Source: JBBQYD01 sp942493075
GTDB taxonomy: Bacteria; Verrucomicrobiota; Verrucomicrobiia; Limisphaerales; UBA8199
Assembly (NCBI GenBank): GCA_942493075.1
Contig: OW818681.1
Coordinates: forward strand, 62,001 to 126,000
DNA: 64,000 bases
Direction of reading: 5' to 3'
The translations under genes and the position numbers were made by a program. Under the pieces are notes generated by a model, which was given only the letters and a program-made list of their open reading frames with translations, ran no database searches and was not told the origin of the DNA. Positions 1-9,141 of the stretch are shown here, one piece after another; the stretch's first letter is position 1; every line of letters begins with the position of its first letter.

Positions 1-180
1 CAGCGACAATGATTTTGTGAATTTCGGAGTTCCGCCTTTCGGCTTGACCCGCGGCACAATACTGCATCACCACTCGCCATCCCGCTGCTCTCGGCCGGTT
101 GACATCTCTCTCGTGGGAGCGGGATGAACGCCTCTCCGGCGCGCTCGTTTTATCTGTGCCGTGTGTTTAGCAGCGGTCAG
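1..180. other. Window edge, no assignable gene
   Basis: This stretch lies beyond the 3' end of dprA. A plus-strand frame is open from base 2 to a TGA at 122-124 and could be the last 40 codons of a gene starting outside the window, but its translation matches nothing I recognise. On the minus strand a short frame runs out of the window from about base 60. Neither is convincing enough to call. Confidence 0.4.
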
Positions 181-1287
181 TCACCGATTCCTTAGGAACA
201 TCTTTCCCGGTAATTGGCGGATGAGCCGTTTCATCTCCAAACTGAGGAGCGCGACTGAAACCGCCGAACTCGGCAATCCGCTACCGCGGATCACGTCATC
301 AATGCTCACCTCTTCTTTGCCCAGAAGGTCGAACACCTTTTGTTCGTTGGGTTGAAGCTCCAGCGCTGGGAGAACACCGGTTTCGTTCGGAGCCGGAGGA
401 CGGTTCGTTACCGGGAACAGGTATTCGAATTCGCTGAGTATATCCTCAGCACCTTCGCAAAGCTTCGCCCCTTGCTTGATTAGCTCGTGGCATCCCTTAC
501 TTCGGGGAGAATCAATCCGGCCCGGTACCGCAAAAACCTGGCGGCCGTAATCTGCCGCAAAACGGGCGGTGATTAATGAGCCGCTGGTAAGGTTTGCCTC
601 CACAACAACTGTTCCCAGGGTCATTCCCGCGACGATGCGATTGCGAATAGGAAAGGACTGTTTATCACCGGGCCGATTAAAGGGAAACTGTGTGATGAGC
701 GCGCCATCGGCGGCAATGCGCTCGTAGAGTTCGGCATTCTCGGGCGGGAAGACCAGGTTGATGCCCGTGCCCAGGACTGCGATCGTGCGGCCTTTTGCCG
801 AAAGAGCGCCTTGATGCGCCGCGGAATCAATCCCGCGCGCGCCTCCGCTGACAACCGTCACGCCCAGATACGCCAGTTGATATCCGAGCCTGCGCGAAAC
901 CTCCATGCCGTAAGGAGTGGTCATTCGCGAGCCCACCATGGCTACCGAGTTTTTGTCCTTGGGCAAGACCTGACCCTTAACATACAGTACGATGGGCGGG
1001 TCATAGATCTGTTTCAACAATTCGGGATATTCCGGATCACTTTGGATGAGAATATGACAGCCGAAATCAGCTACTCGTTTCAGTTCACCCAGCAAATCAA
1101 TGTCCCGCTCCCAATGGGCGATGGCTTCCGCAGTGTCCGCGCCGATCCCCTGCACCTTTTGCAGTTGGGCAGATGTAGCGCGCAAAATAGCCTCAGGTTC
1201 TCCGAAGACGGAAAGAAGTTGCCGGACGCGAACCGGTCCGACGCCATCGATCAGGTTCAGAGCGACGAAAGCTTCACGGGGATCCAT
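181..1287 (-). CDS. dprA: DNA processing protein DprA/Smf
   Basis: DprA binds single-stranded DNA entering the cell during natural transformation and loads RecA on it; it acts in the cytoplasm. The protein has an N-terminal helix-hairpin-helix-like region (IDGVGPVRVRQLL), then the Rossmann-like core with the family signatures SGGARGIDSAAH, FPIRNRIVAG and SGSLITARFA, and a C-terminal winged-helix region (DprA_WH) over roughly the last 60 residues. The frame is open upstream to a TTG at 1323, but the ATG at 1287 begins MDPREAF, where the family usually begins, so I chose it (368 residues, normal for DprA). It is convergent with whatever lies left of base 180 and has no obvious operon partner. 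The family assignment is secure. Natural competence of the host is not proven by it, because dprA is also found in non-competent bacteria. Confidence 0.96.
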   Translation of the reverse strand: MDPREAFVALNLIDGVGPVRVRQLLSVFGEPEAILRATSAQLQKVQGIGADTAEAIAHWERDIDLLGELKRVADFGCHILIQSDPEYPELLKQIYDPPIVLYVKGQVLPKDKNSVAMVGSRMTTPYGMEVSRRLGYQLAYLGVTVVSGGARGIDSAAHQGALSAKGRTIAVLGTGINLVFPPENAELYERIAADGALITQFPFNRPGDKQSFPIRNRIVAGMTLGTVVVEANLTSGSLITARFAADYGRQVFAVPGRIDSPRSKGCHELIKQGAKLCEGAEDILSEFEYLFPVTNRPPAPNETGVLPALELQPNEQKVFDLLGKEEVSIDDVIRGSGLPSSAVSVALLSLEMKRLIRQLPGKMFLRNR

Positions 1288-1407
1288 GGTGCGTTTTGTA
1301 TCCCGTGGAGTGGAGTCAAGCAAGACCTTATTTAAGCAAAATCCACCATCAGTTCGATGGATGTTAAAACCGTCACATATGCCTGGGACCTTAACGGAGA
1401 GCTATGT

Positions 1408-3066
1408 TCACTCGGCTGCCATGGCAGGCTGGCAATAGCATGTGCTGGGCGGCTGGACGTCTGCCGCGGCCCAGGCTTTCAGGAATTGCTTATGGACGCG
1501 CCGGGCCTCGGCGGTTTTCTCCTGTTGCGAAAGTGCGTCGCGCAATCCCATCAGTGACCAGCCGTTTGCCGGGTTCTTCAGCAAGTCTTCGCGATAAACA
1601 CGTTCTGCCTCGGCTGGTTTGCCCGCGCGTAGAAGAACCGCCCCAAGGGTATGGCGCACCGGCTGCACCCAATCGGGTGGCTCGTCGTACCTCAGCTTAT
1701 CTTCGAGCTGCACGGCCTGCTCCAAATCTACGATCGCTTTGTCGAAGTCCCCGGATTGTGCAGCCATCTCCCCATCCAGTACGCGGGATGCGATTTCAGC
1801 AATCGCGGATGACGCGTTATTGCCGAAAGTCGCCGTTGCAGGGATCTGAGCAGACGCGTGGCGGAACGCATCCCGCTCAGCCCGGGCCTCCGGGATGCGG
1901 TCGAGCACGGTGTACGCCGTGGCGCGGGTGAAGTGCCATAGGGCGCGTGCGAGTGGCATGCCTGCCGGCGGCTCAGGTTCAGCAAGAATCTCCTCCCACT
2001 TGCCGAATCGCATCAACGCTTTTGAAACAAATACTGTGTAACCATCCACCACCCCCGGAAACTCGGCCACAAAATCCTCCGGCATTTCACTGACCATTCT
2101 CCTGGCAATCCGAATGGTCTCTTCGCTGCGACCGCGCATCATGGCGGTGAACGCCAGAAAATGAGCATTATGAGCCATGTACATCCCATAAAAACCCGGC
2201 CGTGGATACGCTGCCCGGTACAGGCGGTCAGCCTGCATCGCTTCAATATTGGCTCGCGCCGCATCTTCCCAGCGGCCAACCCGAACAAAAATGTGTCCCG
2301 GCATGTGCACCAGGTGGCTCGCATCCGGCACCAGGTGCTGCAAACGCTCGGCCGCGGCTACTGCCTTGTGCGGCTCGGGCGATGCCTCAACGGCGTGAAC
2401 GTAGTAATGATTGGCACCCGGGTGATTCGGATTGATCTCCAGGACACGCTCCAGCGTCAGAAGAATAGGAGCCGTCCACGGCTGGGGTTTTCCTTCCGTC
2501 CACAGGTCCCAGGGATGCAGGTCCATCAGCGATTCGGCATAGAGCGAACCGACATCTGCATTCCCGGGGTAATTCCGCCAAACCTCACCCATGGCCTCTG
2601 CATAGGCCTGATCCAACGGACTACGGTCTTCCGGTTGAGGGTTGGCGTAGCGCGCGGATAAGGCGCCGATCAGCGCCTGTTCAAGAGGGGAAGCTTGAGG
2701 AGCGAGTTGCCGGGCTCTTTGGAGAGCTTCCCATGCGTTGGTGGCACGCGCAGGCGGAACCATTGGAAAATTGATGTGAGGGCCGTTTACCAGGGCTATT
2801 CCCCAGTGGGCCATGGCACATTCAGGATCAGCAGACGCCGCGCGACGAAACTCTTGTTCTGCTGCGTGATGGGCAAAGGCATACGTCCAATTCAAGCCGC
2901 GATTAAACGCGCGCTGGGCCTCCGGTGAACGCGTTGTGATGGAGACGGCATGGCGGCCGAGACGCTCCGGCGTGCGGGTGATGCCGGTTTGATCGACCGG
3001 TTGGTGATGGACACAGCCCCCGCTCAACAGTGCGAGTGCCAGGCATACGTACAGGGTCAGTTTCAT
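1408..3066 (-). CDS. TPR-repeat lipoprotein
   Basis: A secreted lipoprotein of unknown function. The N-terminus is a lipoprotein signal ending in the lipobox LSGGC (Cys about residue 18), so the mature protein should be anchored in the outer or inner membrane facing the periplasm. The rest is helical with tetratricopeptide-like repeats, for example the stretches starting AQRAFNRGLNWTYAFAHHAA, the ERVLEINPNHPGANHYYVHA segment, and the C-terminal GAVLLRAGKPAEAERVYRED. The frame also offers a TTG two codons upstream at 3072, but the ATG at 3066 is preferred. It is divergent from the epimerase-like gene at 3234 with about 165 bp between. TPR proteins are scaffolds, so partners cannot be guessed from sequence. 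Confidence 0.8.
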   Translation of the reverse strand: MKLTLYVCLALALLSGGCVHHQPVDQTGITRTPERLGRHAVSITTRSPEAQRAFNRGLNWTYAFAHHAAEQEFRRAASADPECAMAHWGIALVNGPHINFPMVPPARATNAWEALQRARQLAPQASPLEQALIGALSARYANPQPEDRSPLDQAYAEAMGEVWRNYPGNADVGSLYAESLMDLHPWDLWTEGKPQPWTAPILLTLERVLEINPNHPGANHYYVHAVEASPEPHKAVAAAERLQHLVPDASHLVHMPGHIFVRVGRWEDAARANIEAMQADRLYRAAYPRPGFYGMYMAHNAHFLAFTAMMRGRSEETIRIARRMVSEMPEDFVAEFPGVVDGYTVFVSKALMRFGKWEEILAEPEPPAGMPLARALWHFTRATAYTVLDRIPEARAERDAFRHASAQIPATATFGNNASSAIAEIASRVLDGEMAAQSGDFDKAIVDLEQAVQLEDKLRYDEPPDWVQPVRHTLGAVLLRAGKPAEAERVYREDLLKNPANGWSLMGLRDALSQQEKTAEARRVHKQFLKAWAAADVQPPSTCYCQPAMAAE

Positions 3067-3233
3067 AAGCAATAATTAAACTGCACCTTATCATGGAGAT
3101 TAGCGGCAGTATTATTACCCCGTCCCGATTTGCCTGTCCAGCCTGGAATCCGCGGCTCAGGGGCACCTCCGTCGCATCTTTTTTTATGGACAGTTAGGAA
3201 CGCTCCGGTGATTGTTCAATTGCCTAAGCTGAT

Positions 3234-4469
3234 ATGATCAACTCCACCAGAACAGTTGTGGCCGGGAGTACCAAGCCCCGGGTTAACGATGCCCTTTTTC
3301 ACCAGGTGTTAACCAGCGCGCGCGCCAATTTTGGCGTGGATTCCTGGCAGATCACCAGCCGTGAGGTTGCAGGCAGCCCTGCCGGTTGGTCTGTTCGCAA
3401 GTTCAAGCTGCACGGCGGCAAGCAGGAAGGTGTGGATGTGGTGGAGGTCAATAACGGGCGTCTGCTTTTTTTGGTCATTCCCACACGCGGCATGAGCGTG
3501 TTGCGTGCGGATTGTGGGGATGTGCGGCTGGGTTGGGACTCCCCGGTAAAAGAGATTGTCCATCCAAGCTTCATCAACCTGGAAGGCCGGGGCGGGCTCG
3601 GCTGGCTGGAAGGATTCAACGAGTGGATGGTGCGTTGCGGGTTGGAATTCGCCGGTCACCCGGGCCAGGACCGATTTCGGAACAACGTGGGTGACGAGGT
3701 GACGATGAACGTCACTTTGCACGGTCGAACCGCCAATACCCCGGCATCGGAGGTGGAAGTCTGGATGGAAACGGTCGCTCCGCACCGGTTGCACATCCGC
3801 GGCCTGGTTGAAGAACGATCCTTTTATGGGGCGCAGCTTTCGCTGTGGACGGATATTTCAACGGAACCAGGAACGACTTCAATCCTGTTCGAGGACTCGA
3901 TCACCAACCACGCGGCGCAGGACCAGGAGTGCCAACTGATCTATCATACGAATTTCGGCGCGCCGCTTCTGCAGGAGGGCTCGCGGTTCTTTGCAGCGGT
4001 TGAACGGGTGGCCGCCTTCAATGATCGCGCAGCCGAAGGGCTGGACAGCTTCGATCTCTATTCCGGGCCACAGAACGGGTTCGTCGAGCAGGTCTATTGT
4101 CTTTTCCCAGTGGCTGGGTCGGACGGCCAGGTGGAGATCATGCTGCAGAACGCGGCTGCGGATCGCGGGGTGTCGATGAAATTTCCAGTGCAACAACTGC
4201 CGTACGTCACGTTATGGAAAAATCTGGCTGCTGTTCAAAACGGCTATGTCACGGGCATGGAGCCCGGCACAGGTTTTCCGTACACCCGCCGGCTGGAGCG
4301 CGAGGCTGGGCGGGTGCCCAAACTTGCGGGTGGAGAGACCCGCCGGTTTTCGGTCGAGGCGACGATTCATCCCGACAGCGCCGATGTGCGTGCTGTCCGC
4401 GAGCGCATCCAAAAGACGCAAGGGGATATCAAACCGCTGATTGAGACTGCGCCGCCCATAAAGGCTTAG
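3234..4469 (+). CDS. Aldose 1-epimerase-like protein (DUF4432 family)
   Basis: The protein belongs to the galactose-mutarotase-like fold group annotated as DUF4432 or 'aldose 1-epimerase family protein'. Recognisable segments include the early beta-strand region LLFLVIPTRGMSVLRAD, the GFNEWMVRCGLEFAGHPG loop, and the C-terminal GYVTGMEPGTGFPYTRRLE segment, typical for sugar binding in this family. There is no signal peptide, so it should be cytoplasmic. It lies 15 bp upstream of a sugar:proton symporter gene on the same strand, so the two are probably cotranscribed. I infer that it interconverts anomers of, or otherwise handles, the sugar taken up by that transporter. The substrate is not visible in the sequence. 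It is 411 residues, within the usual range. Confidence 0.85.
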   Translation: MINSTRTVVAGSTKPRVNDALFHQVLTSARANFGVDSWQITSREVAGSPAGWSVRKFKLHGGKQEGVDVVEVNNGRLLFLVIPTRGMSVLRADCGDVRLGWDSPVKEIVHPSFINLEGRGGLGWLEGFNEWMVRCGLEFAGHPGQDRFRNNVGDEVTMNVTLHGRTANTPASEVEVWMETVAPHRLHIRGLVEERSFYGAQLSLWTDISTEPGTTSILFEDSITNHAAQDQECQLIYHTNFGAPLLQEGSRFFAAVERVAAFNDRAAEGLDSFDLYSGPQNGFVEQVYCLFPVAGSDGQVEIMLQNAAADRGVSMKFPVQQLPYVTLWKNLAAVQNGYVTGMEPGTGFPYTRRLEREAGRVPKLAGGETRRFSVEATIHPDSADVRAVRERIQKTQGDIKPLIETAPPIKA

Positions 4470-4484
4470 CCTTCGGGGGCAAGA

Positions 4485-5873
4485 ATGGCAATTGACATGG
4501 CGATTATGAACAACACCCAGTCCGGCTCACAAACCGACCGTCTAACGGCTCGGATTTTCTTTTGGTCGCTAATCTCGGCTCTGGCAGGTTTCCTGTTTGG
4601 ATTCGATACCGTCGTTATTTCTGGAGCCGAGCAGAAGATCCAGAGCTTATGGCACCTGAGTGATTCGGTGCACGGCATTGCCACGGCTTCAGCGTTGTAT
4701 GGCACCGTGCTTGGCTCATTGGTTGGGGGCTGGCCGACAGATCGATTTGGACGCAAGCCCACTCTGTTGTTTATCGGTCTTCTCTATATTGTCTCCGCCG
4801 TTTGGTCAGCGCTGGCGCAGGACGTTAATTCGTTCATCGTTGCGCGTGTCCTGGGGGGCCTGGGCATCGGAATATCCACCGTAGCCGCGCCTTTGTATAT
4901 ATCGGAAATTGCACCGGCCCGCCACCGTGGATTTCTGGCAGGAATGTTCCAGTTCAACATCGTGTTCGGCATTGTGGTCGCTTTTCTTTCCAACGCCCTC
5001 CTGGCTGAAGTCGGCCCAAATGCATGGCGCTGGATGCTCGGCGTCGCTGCTTTCCCGTCTGTGATTTACACCGTGTGTTGCTTTTGGATACCTGAGAGCC
5101 CTCGCTGGTTGATCGCTCGGCGGGGAAACCTGGACGCTGGTGCGGCGGTTCTGCGCATGATCCAGCCCTCTGCCTCGCCTGAAGCGATCGAGGCCGAGGC
5201 CAACGAGATCGTCGCGGCATCCAAACAGAAAATCTCCTCGGGCGGTTTCTGGACTTGGAATCTCCGCGTGCCGATCATGATGGCTTTCCTGGTGGCGTTC
5301 TTCAATCAGCTCTCTGGCATCAACGCGATTCTCTATTTTGCACCGCGGATTTTTGAAATGACCGGGCTTGGTGCGAAAGCCGCGTTGCTGCAGTCCGTGG
5401 GCATCGGCGTGACGAATCTGGTTTTCACATTTGTGGGCCTTTGGCTGATCGATAGGCTGGGACGGCGTACCCTGCTGTATCTGGGCTCATTCGGCTACAT
5501 CATTTCGCTCGGCCTGGTGGCATGGGCATTTTTCACTGAGCACTTCAGCATTGTGCCCGTCTGCATTTTTGCCTTCATCGCGGCCCATGCGATTGGCCAG
5601 GGAACAGTCATCTGGGTGTTGATATCCGAGATCTTTCCTAACCGTCACCGCGCCGAGGGCCAAGCATTGGGAAGTTTCACACATTGGATCTTTGCCGCTC
5701 TCCTAACCACGGTCTTTCCGATCATGGTCAAAAAATTTCCGCCCGGGTATGTGTTCCTGTTCTTCTGCGGAATGATGGTGCTGCAACTGCTTTGGGTTAA
5801 GTTCATGGTTGTAGAGACCAAAGGTGTTCCGCTCGAGAAAGTGCAGGCCCAACTCGGGATTTCTGAATCATGA
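4485..5873 (+). CDS. MFS sugar:proton symporter
   Basis: An inner-membrane transporter of the sugar porter subfamily of the major facilitator superfamily, with about 12 transmembrane helices. Diagnostic motifs are all present: GFDTVVISGA in helix 1, DRFGRK after helix 2 (residues 86-91), PESPRWL at the end of the N-terminal half, QLSGINAILYFAPRIF in helix 7, DRLGRR after helix 8, and VVETKG near the C-terminus. These are the motifs of XylE, GalP and AraE. The ATG at 4485 has a G-rich ribosome-binding stretch about 8 bases upstream. It follows the epimerase-like gene by 15 bp, so uptake and anomer handling of one sugar are probably coupled. The sugar itself (xylose, galactose, arabinose or glucose) cannot be decided. 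Confidence 0.93.
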   Translation: MAIDMAIMNNTQSGSQTDRLTARIFFWSLISALAGFLFGFDTVVISGAEQKIQSLWHLSDSVHGIATASALYGTVLGSLVGGWPTDRFGRKPTLLFIGLLYIVSAVWSALAQDVNSFIVARVLGGLGIGISTVAAPLYISEIAPARHRGFLAGMFQFNIVFGIVVAFLSNALLAEVGPNAWRWMLGVAAFPSVIYTVCCFWIPESPRWLIARRGNLDAGAAVLRMIQPSASPEAIEAEANEIVAASKQKISSGGFWTWNLRVPIMMAFLVAFFNQLSGINAILYFAPRIFEMTGLGAKAALLQSVGIGVTNLVFTFVGLWLIDRLGRRTLLYLGSFGYIISLGLVAWAFFTEHFSIVPVCIFAFIAAHAIGQGTVIWVLISEIFPNRHRAEGQALGSFTHWIFAALLTTVFPIMVKKFPPGYVFLFFCGMMVLQLLWVKFMVVETKGVPLEKVQAQLGISES

Positions 5874-5961
5874 GCTTCAAGCTGGTTGATATCGGAGAGG
5901 TGTTGTGGGATCTGTTGCGTGCGGGCCCGCAACTGGGTGGCGCACCTGCGAATTACCCCTT

Positions 5962-5979
5962 GTCACCAGTTCTGGTGAC
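5962..5979. repeat. 18-bp palindrome GTCACCAG-TT-CTGGTGAC
   Basis: A perfect 8-bp inverted repeat with a 2-bp centre. It sits in the convergent intergenic space about 90 bp after the symporter stop. The short spacer suits a dimeric DNA-binding protein better than an RNA hairpin, but no promoter is obvious next to it. Confidence 0.6.
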
Positions 5980-6044
5980 TAGGCGAAAACCAGGGACCGT
6001 GTAGATTATCAGCATTGGCACCGTTCTCGTGTGCCGTGTGTATA

Positions 6045-6075
6045 AAGCCGGACCTGTCGTCCGGCTTTTTGGTTT
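6045..6075 (+). terminator. Rho-independent terminator, possibly bidirectional
   Basis: The arms AAGCCGGAC (6045-6053) and GTCCGGCTT (6059-6067) form a perfect 9-bp stem with loop CTGTC, followed by TTTTTGGTTTT on the plus strand. It would end transcription from the sugar operon. On the minus strand the stem is followed only by TTTATA, so it may also act weakly for the convergent gene ending at 6089. Confidence 0.85.
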
Positions 6076-6088
6076 TATAGGGGGCCCG

Positions 6089-8794
6089 TCAGTCTTTCTC
6101 GTCTTCTTCTTCCTCAAGATTCTTAACCGCCCATTGCGGATAAGGCGCATCTGGCCCCTTCATGGACCGCCAAAGAATGCGATTGAGGAGGTCTTCTGGG
6201 CAGCGATCCACTTCTTCGAGCGGCAGACGGCGCGACGCCAGCGCATCCTCGCGCAGGACAGGATGCGACACCTGCTTGGGATCGGGATTGATTGTATCCA
6301 GGGGCACACGGTTCGGGACGCTCTTGAATGGCGTGAAATCCGGCACCTGGTTGAAACAATCGGTCATGGGCGTTGCTGTGGCATCCAGGTGGTTCATGGG
6401 CGGCAACCCCAGGATCAGCTCAATGGTCCGCATCAGGCTGGTCTGATTGTATTGCGTGCTGATGGTCTGGCGCCGCTTGGTGTAGGGACTCACCAGGTAG
6501 CACGCTGTTCGATAACCGCTCACGTGATCCCAACCTGCCTGGGGATCATCCTGGATGGCCAGTAGACAGGTCTCCGGCCAGAACCTGCTATGGCTCAGTG
6601 CCTCGACAACTTGCCCAAGGGCCAGATCGTTGTCGGCGATCTGGGCGCCCGGTGTGGGATAACGCTCGCGAGCACCTCCGCTGTGATCGTTCGGCAGGAA
6701 GAGTATGATCAGGTTTGGAAAACCACCGTTGGTCTCGAACTGGCGCAACTCGCGGACGAATTCCGCTGCGCGCATCACGTCCGGCACCTTGAGGTCCCAG
6801 CCCACGGTGTTGGTGTTGCTGTAAGGCCGCAAGGTCTCGATGGCAGGACGGCTGCGTAAACGCAACTCACCCGACCCGGTTTGGTATTCCTTCCAATAGT
6901 CGCGCCAATTCAAGCTGTCCTTGCGTTTTGAATCCGTCCACCCGGCTTCGGTGAGCATCCACTCGCCATAGTTGCGGAAGGTCTTGCCATGCTTGAGTGC
7001 GTTGTCCCAAATGAACCCGGAGGAAGCCCAGGCCAATGCGTCCGCGCCATCTTCGCTCTTGCCCCCGGGATAACTGCGCGGTGTCCCCGAGGTGATCTGG
7101 CGCTCCATGTATTCATTAGCGATCGCGCTATCAGTCCATTGATGTCCATCAGCGCTCTGCACGCCGGAGCAGTAGGTGTTGTCCAGCAGGACAAACTCAC
7201 GGGCGATCTTGTGCTGGTTGGGGGTGTATTTCTCACCAAAGATGCAGAGTTCGGCGCTGCCGTTGCCTTCGGGCATATCTCCGAGAATTTGATCGTAGGT
7301 GCGGTTTTCCTTGATCACGTAAATCACATGTTTGAACACGCTCGGTTCACCCACACGCTCCGGCACAGGCCGGGGCGATGTTCCGGGACGTGCCGGGAGA
7401 CGCGATTCAGCCAGTTTGGGATAATGGATGTTTAGAAGCGCCTGTTCCGTGAGGCGGGTGAGCTGACGTTGCGAAGGCACTCGCACCAGCGAAATTGTTC
7501 CCCAAAAATCTTTTGTGTTAAGCTGGTTCGTTTCACCCGGAGCAAAGATTTTGGCGGAGCCGATTCCCCGCATATTAGCCACACACAACGTGCGCTGTTT
7601 CTTGTGAAACTGAATGCCTCCCGGAAACCAGCCTGTGGGGATGAGCCCTGTAACTTTCGACGCATTATCCTCCGGTTCGAACTGGATCACGGCGACAGCG
7701 TTCTGAGAACCGTTACAGACGTAGATCCACTTGCCATTCGGATCGAAAACCAATGCGTTGGGCTGCGCGCCAAATAGGTCAGCAGGCGTTTGGCGGGTCC
7801 AGATTTTTTCGACCACCTGGTCGATAAGGGTGTCGATCACGCTTAAGGTATCACTGCCACTGTTCGCCACGACGACATAACGGCCATTGGGAGAGAGGGC
7901 CATGCCAGAAGAGTGAAGCTCTGTGAGAATCTCGGTCTTCAACTGGCCCGAGCCCAAATCGATGACAGTCACTGAGCCTTCGTTGGCAATGTGACGGGTT
8001 TCGTCCACACGCACCCGTGTGCCCTTTCCGGCAGGGGCTGAATGGTCGTTGTCTTGTGGGCGGCGTCCGCCCCGGTTGCTCACGTAAGCTTTGCTGCTGG
8101 TTAGGAGGACCTCTTGAGGCGCGACTCCCGTATCCCAGGAGCGCAATAGTTTGCCCGATTGCGAGTCGAGTTCATGAAGCTTATTGCCCAGGTTCCCGGC
8201 CACATAGAGGCGCTGGCCATCCGATGAGATTGCCAGCCCTGCGGGAAGTTCGTGATCTTGCTTGGGCGTTTTTGAATCAGGCACCTGCAAACGAGTCGGT
8301 TTCCCCGGTTCGCCCGTTTCGTTTATCGGAAACCTCCAGACGTATCCGGCGATATCCGAGAGGTAAAGGTGGCGTCCATCGGGTGCGAATGCCAGGCCGG
8401 CGAAGCTCATCTGGCCCTTTTCCGCTTCCTCCTTTTTCTTGGGATTGGAACGGGTGAACGACAGGGGCAGCTTTCTGATAACTGCTCCGGAGGCGGAATC
8501 GATAAAGACCAGGCTCTGGTCTTTTCCAGCGGTGACGAGAAGGCGCTGATTCGGGCTGAGGACAAGGGCCTGGGGGCGCATCCCGGGTAGATCAACCTGA
8601 CGTCCGGCCGGGGTCAGAAGCTGGCCGGTAGGCAAGTAGATCCTGTTCGTGTCCGCAGGGCCAACGTTCGCGGTAAGAGACGGCTGTAGCTTGCTGGAGT
8701 TCTTGGCGGGCTGGGTACATCCCGGGAGGAGGATCGCGGTCACTCCCACCATCAAAACAGATCCAAAAATCACGAAGCATCGCATCCTGCACAT
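6089..8794 (-). CDS. Beta-propeller/phosphoesterase lipoprotein
   Basis: A 901-residue exported protein that joins two known modules. The N-terminus is a lipoprotein signal with lipobox LLPGC. Residues about 45-440 are a beta-propeller of YVTN/NHL-type blades (repeated patterns such as GLAFAPDGRHLYLSD, GMALSPNGRYVVVANSGSDT and ALVFDPNGKWIYVCNGSQ). Residues about 480-850 are a phosphoesterase domain related to bacterial acid phosphatase/phospholipase C (VIKENRTYDQILGDM near its start, later LFLPNDHSGG and IQDDPQAGWDHVSGYRT). The architecture is widespread in Verrucomicrobiota, Acidobacteriota and Planctomycetota as 'bifunctional YVTN repeat protein/alkaline phosphatase'. A role in releasing phosphate from organic esters at the cell surface is plausible but not shown. 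ATGs at 8794 and 8785 are both possible starts. Confidence 0.85.
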   Translation of the reverse strand: MCRMRCFVIFGSVLMVGVTAILLPGCTQPAKNSSKLQPSLTANVGPADTNRIYLPTGQLLTPAGRQVDLPGMRPQALVLSPNQRLLVTAGKDQSLVFIDSASGAVIRKLPLSFTRSNPKKKEEAEKGQMSFAGLAFAPDGRHLYLSDIAGYVWRFPINETGEPGKPTRLQVPDSKTPKQDHELPAGLAISSDGQRLYVAGNLGNKLHELDSQSGKLLRSWDTGVAPQEVLLTSSKAYVSNRGGRRPQDNDHSAPAGKGTRVRVDETRHIANEGSVTVIDLGSGQLKTEILTELHSSGMALSPNGRYVVVANSGSDTLSVIDTLIDQVVEKIWTRQTPADLFGAQPNALVFDPNGKWIYVCNGSQNAVAVIQFEPEDNASKVTGLIPTGWFPGGIQFHKKQRTLCVANMRGIGSAKIFAPGETNQLNTKDFWGTISLVRVPSQRQLTRLTEQALLNIHYPKLAESRLPARPGTSPRPVPERVGEPSVFKHVIYVIKENRTYDQILGDMPEGNGSAELCIFGEKYTPNQHKIAREFVLLDNTYCSGVQSADGHQWTDSAIANEYMERQITSGTPRSYPGGKSEDGADALAWASSGFIWDNALKHGKTFRNYGEWMLTEAGWTDSKRKDSLNWRDYWKEYQTGSGELRLRSRPAIETLRPYSNTNTVGWDLKVPDVMRAAEFVRELRQFETNGGFPNLIILFLPNDHSGGARERYPTPGAQIADNDLALGQVVEALSHSRFWPETCLLAIQDDPQAGWDHVSGYRTACYLVSPYTKRRQTISTQYNQTSLMRTIELILGLPPMNHLDATATPMTDCFNQVPDFTPFKSVPNRVPLDTINPDPKQVSHPVLREDALASRRLPLEEVDRCPEDLLNRILWRSMKGPDAPYPQWAVKNLEEEEDEKD

Positions 8795-9141
8795 CCTAGT
8801 CTATGTTGAGGGTAGGGCGCCAACCGATTTGAGCCCGCATTCCGAAATTCAAATGAGGCTCGCGGTCTGTTGCTTTCCTTGTTCTGCCAAATTCAACAGA
8901 GGCTTTCCGTAATAATACAGATAATTAATTTACTTAATATGTAGGCTAGCTTTACACTGTTTGTAAGTCGCTCAAAAAGTGTGGTTTACATTCGTGGCGC
9001 CTAGTTTTTGAAGCTGACAGGGTATCGCCGCTTGACACTTGCCGATTCTCTGCCCTCAGCTATGTTAATCTATAAATAGCTGTAACATAACATATTACGA
9101 AAACACTACGGTTCTGGCATACAGTATGCTTAATATGGGGC
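8795..9141. other. Intergenic, divergent upstream region
   Basis: No open frame is supported here. The DNA is AT-rich around 8910-8960 and 9060-9140, as expected for promoters of the divergent flanking genes. A perfect inverted repeat GCATAC-A-GTATGC lies at 9117-9129, just before the small gene at 9142. A TTGACA lies at 9032-9037 but no well-spaced -10 box follows it. Confidence 0.5.

Noticed and set aside
811..1335. 174-codon plus-strand frame
   Set aside because: It lies entirely opposite dprA, whose motifs are unambiguous.
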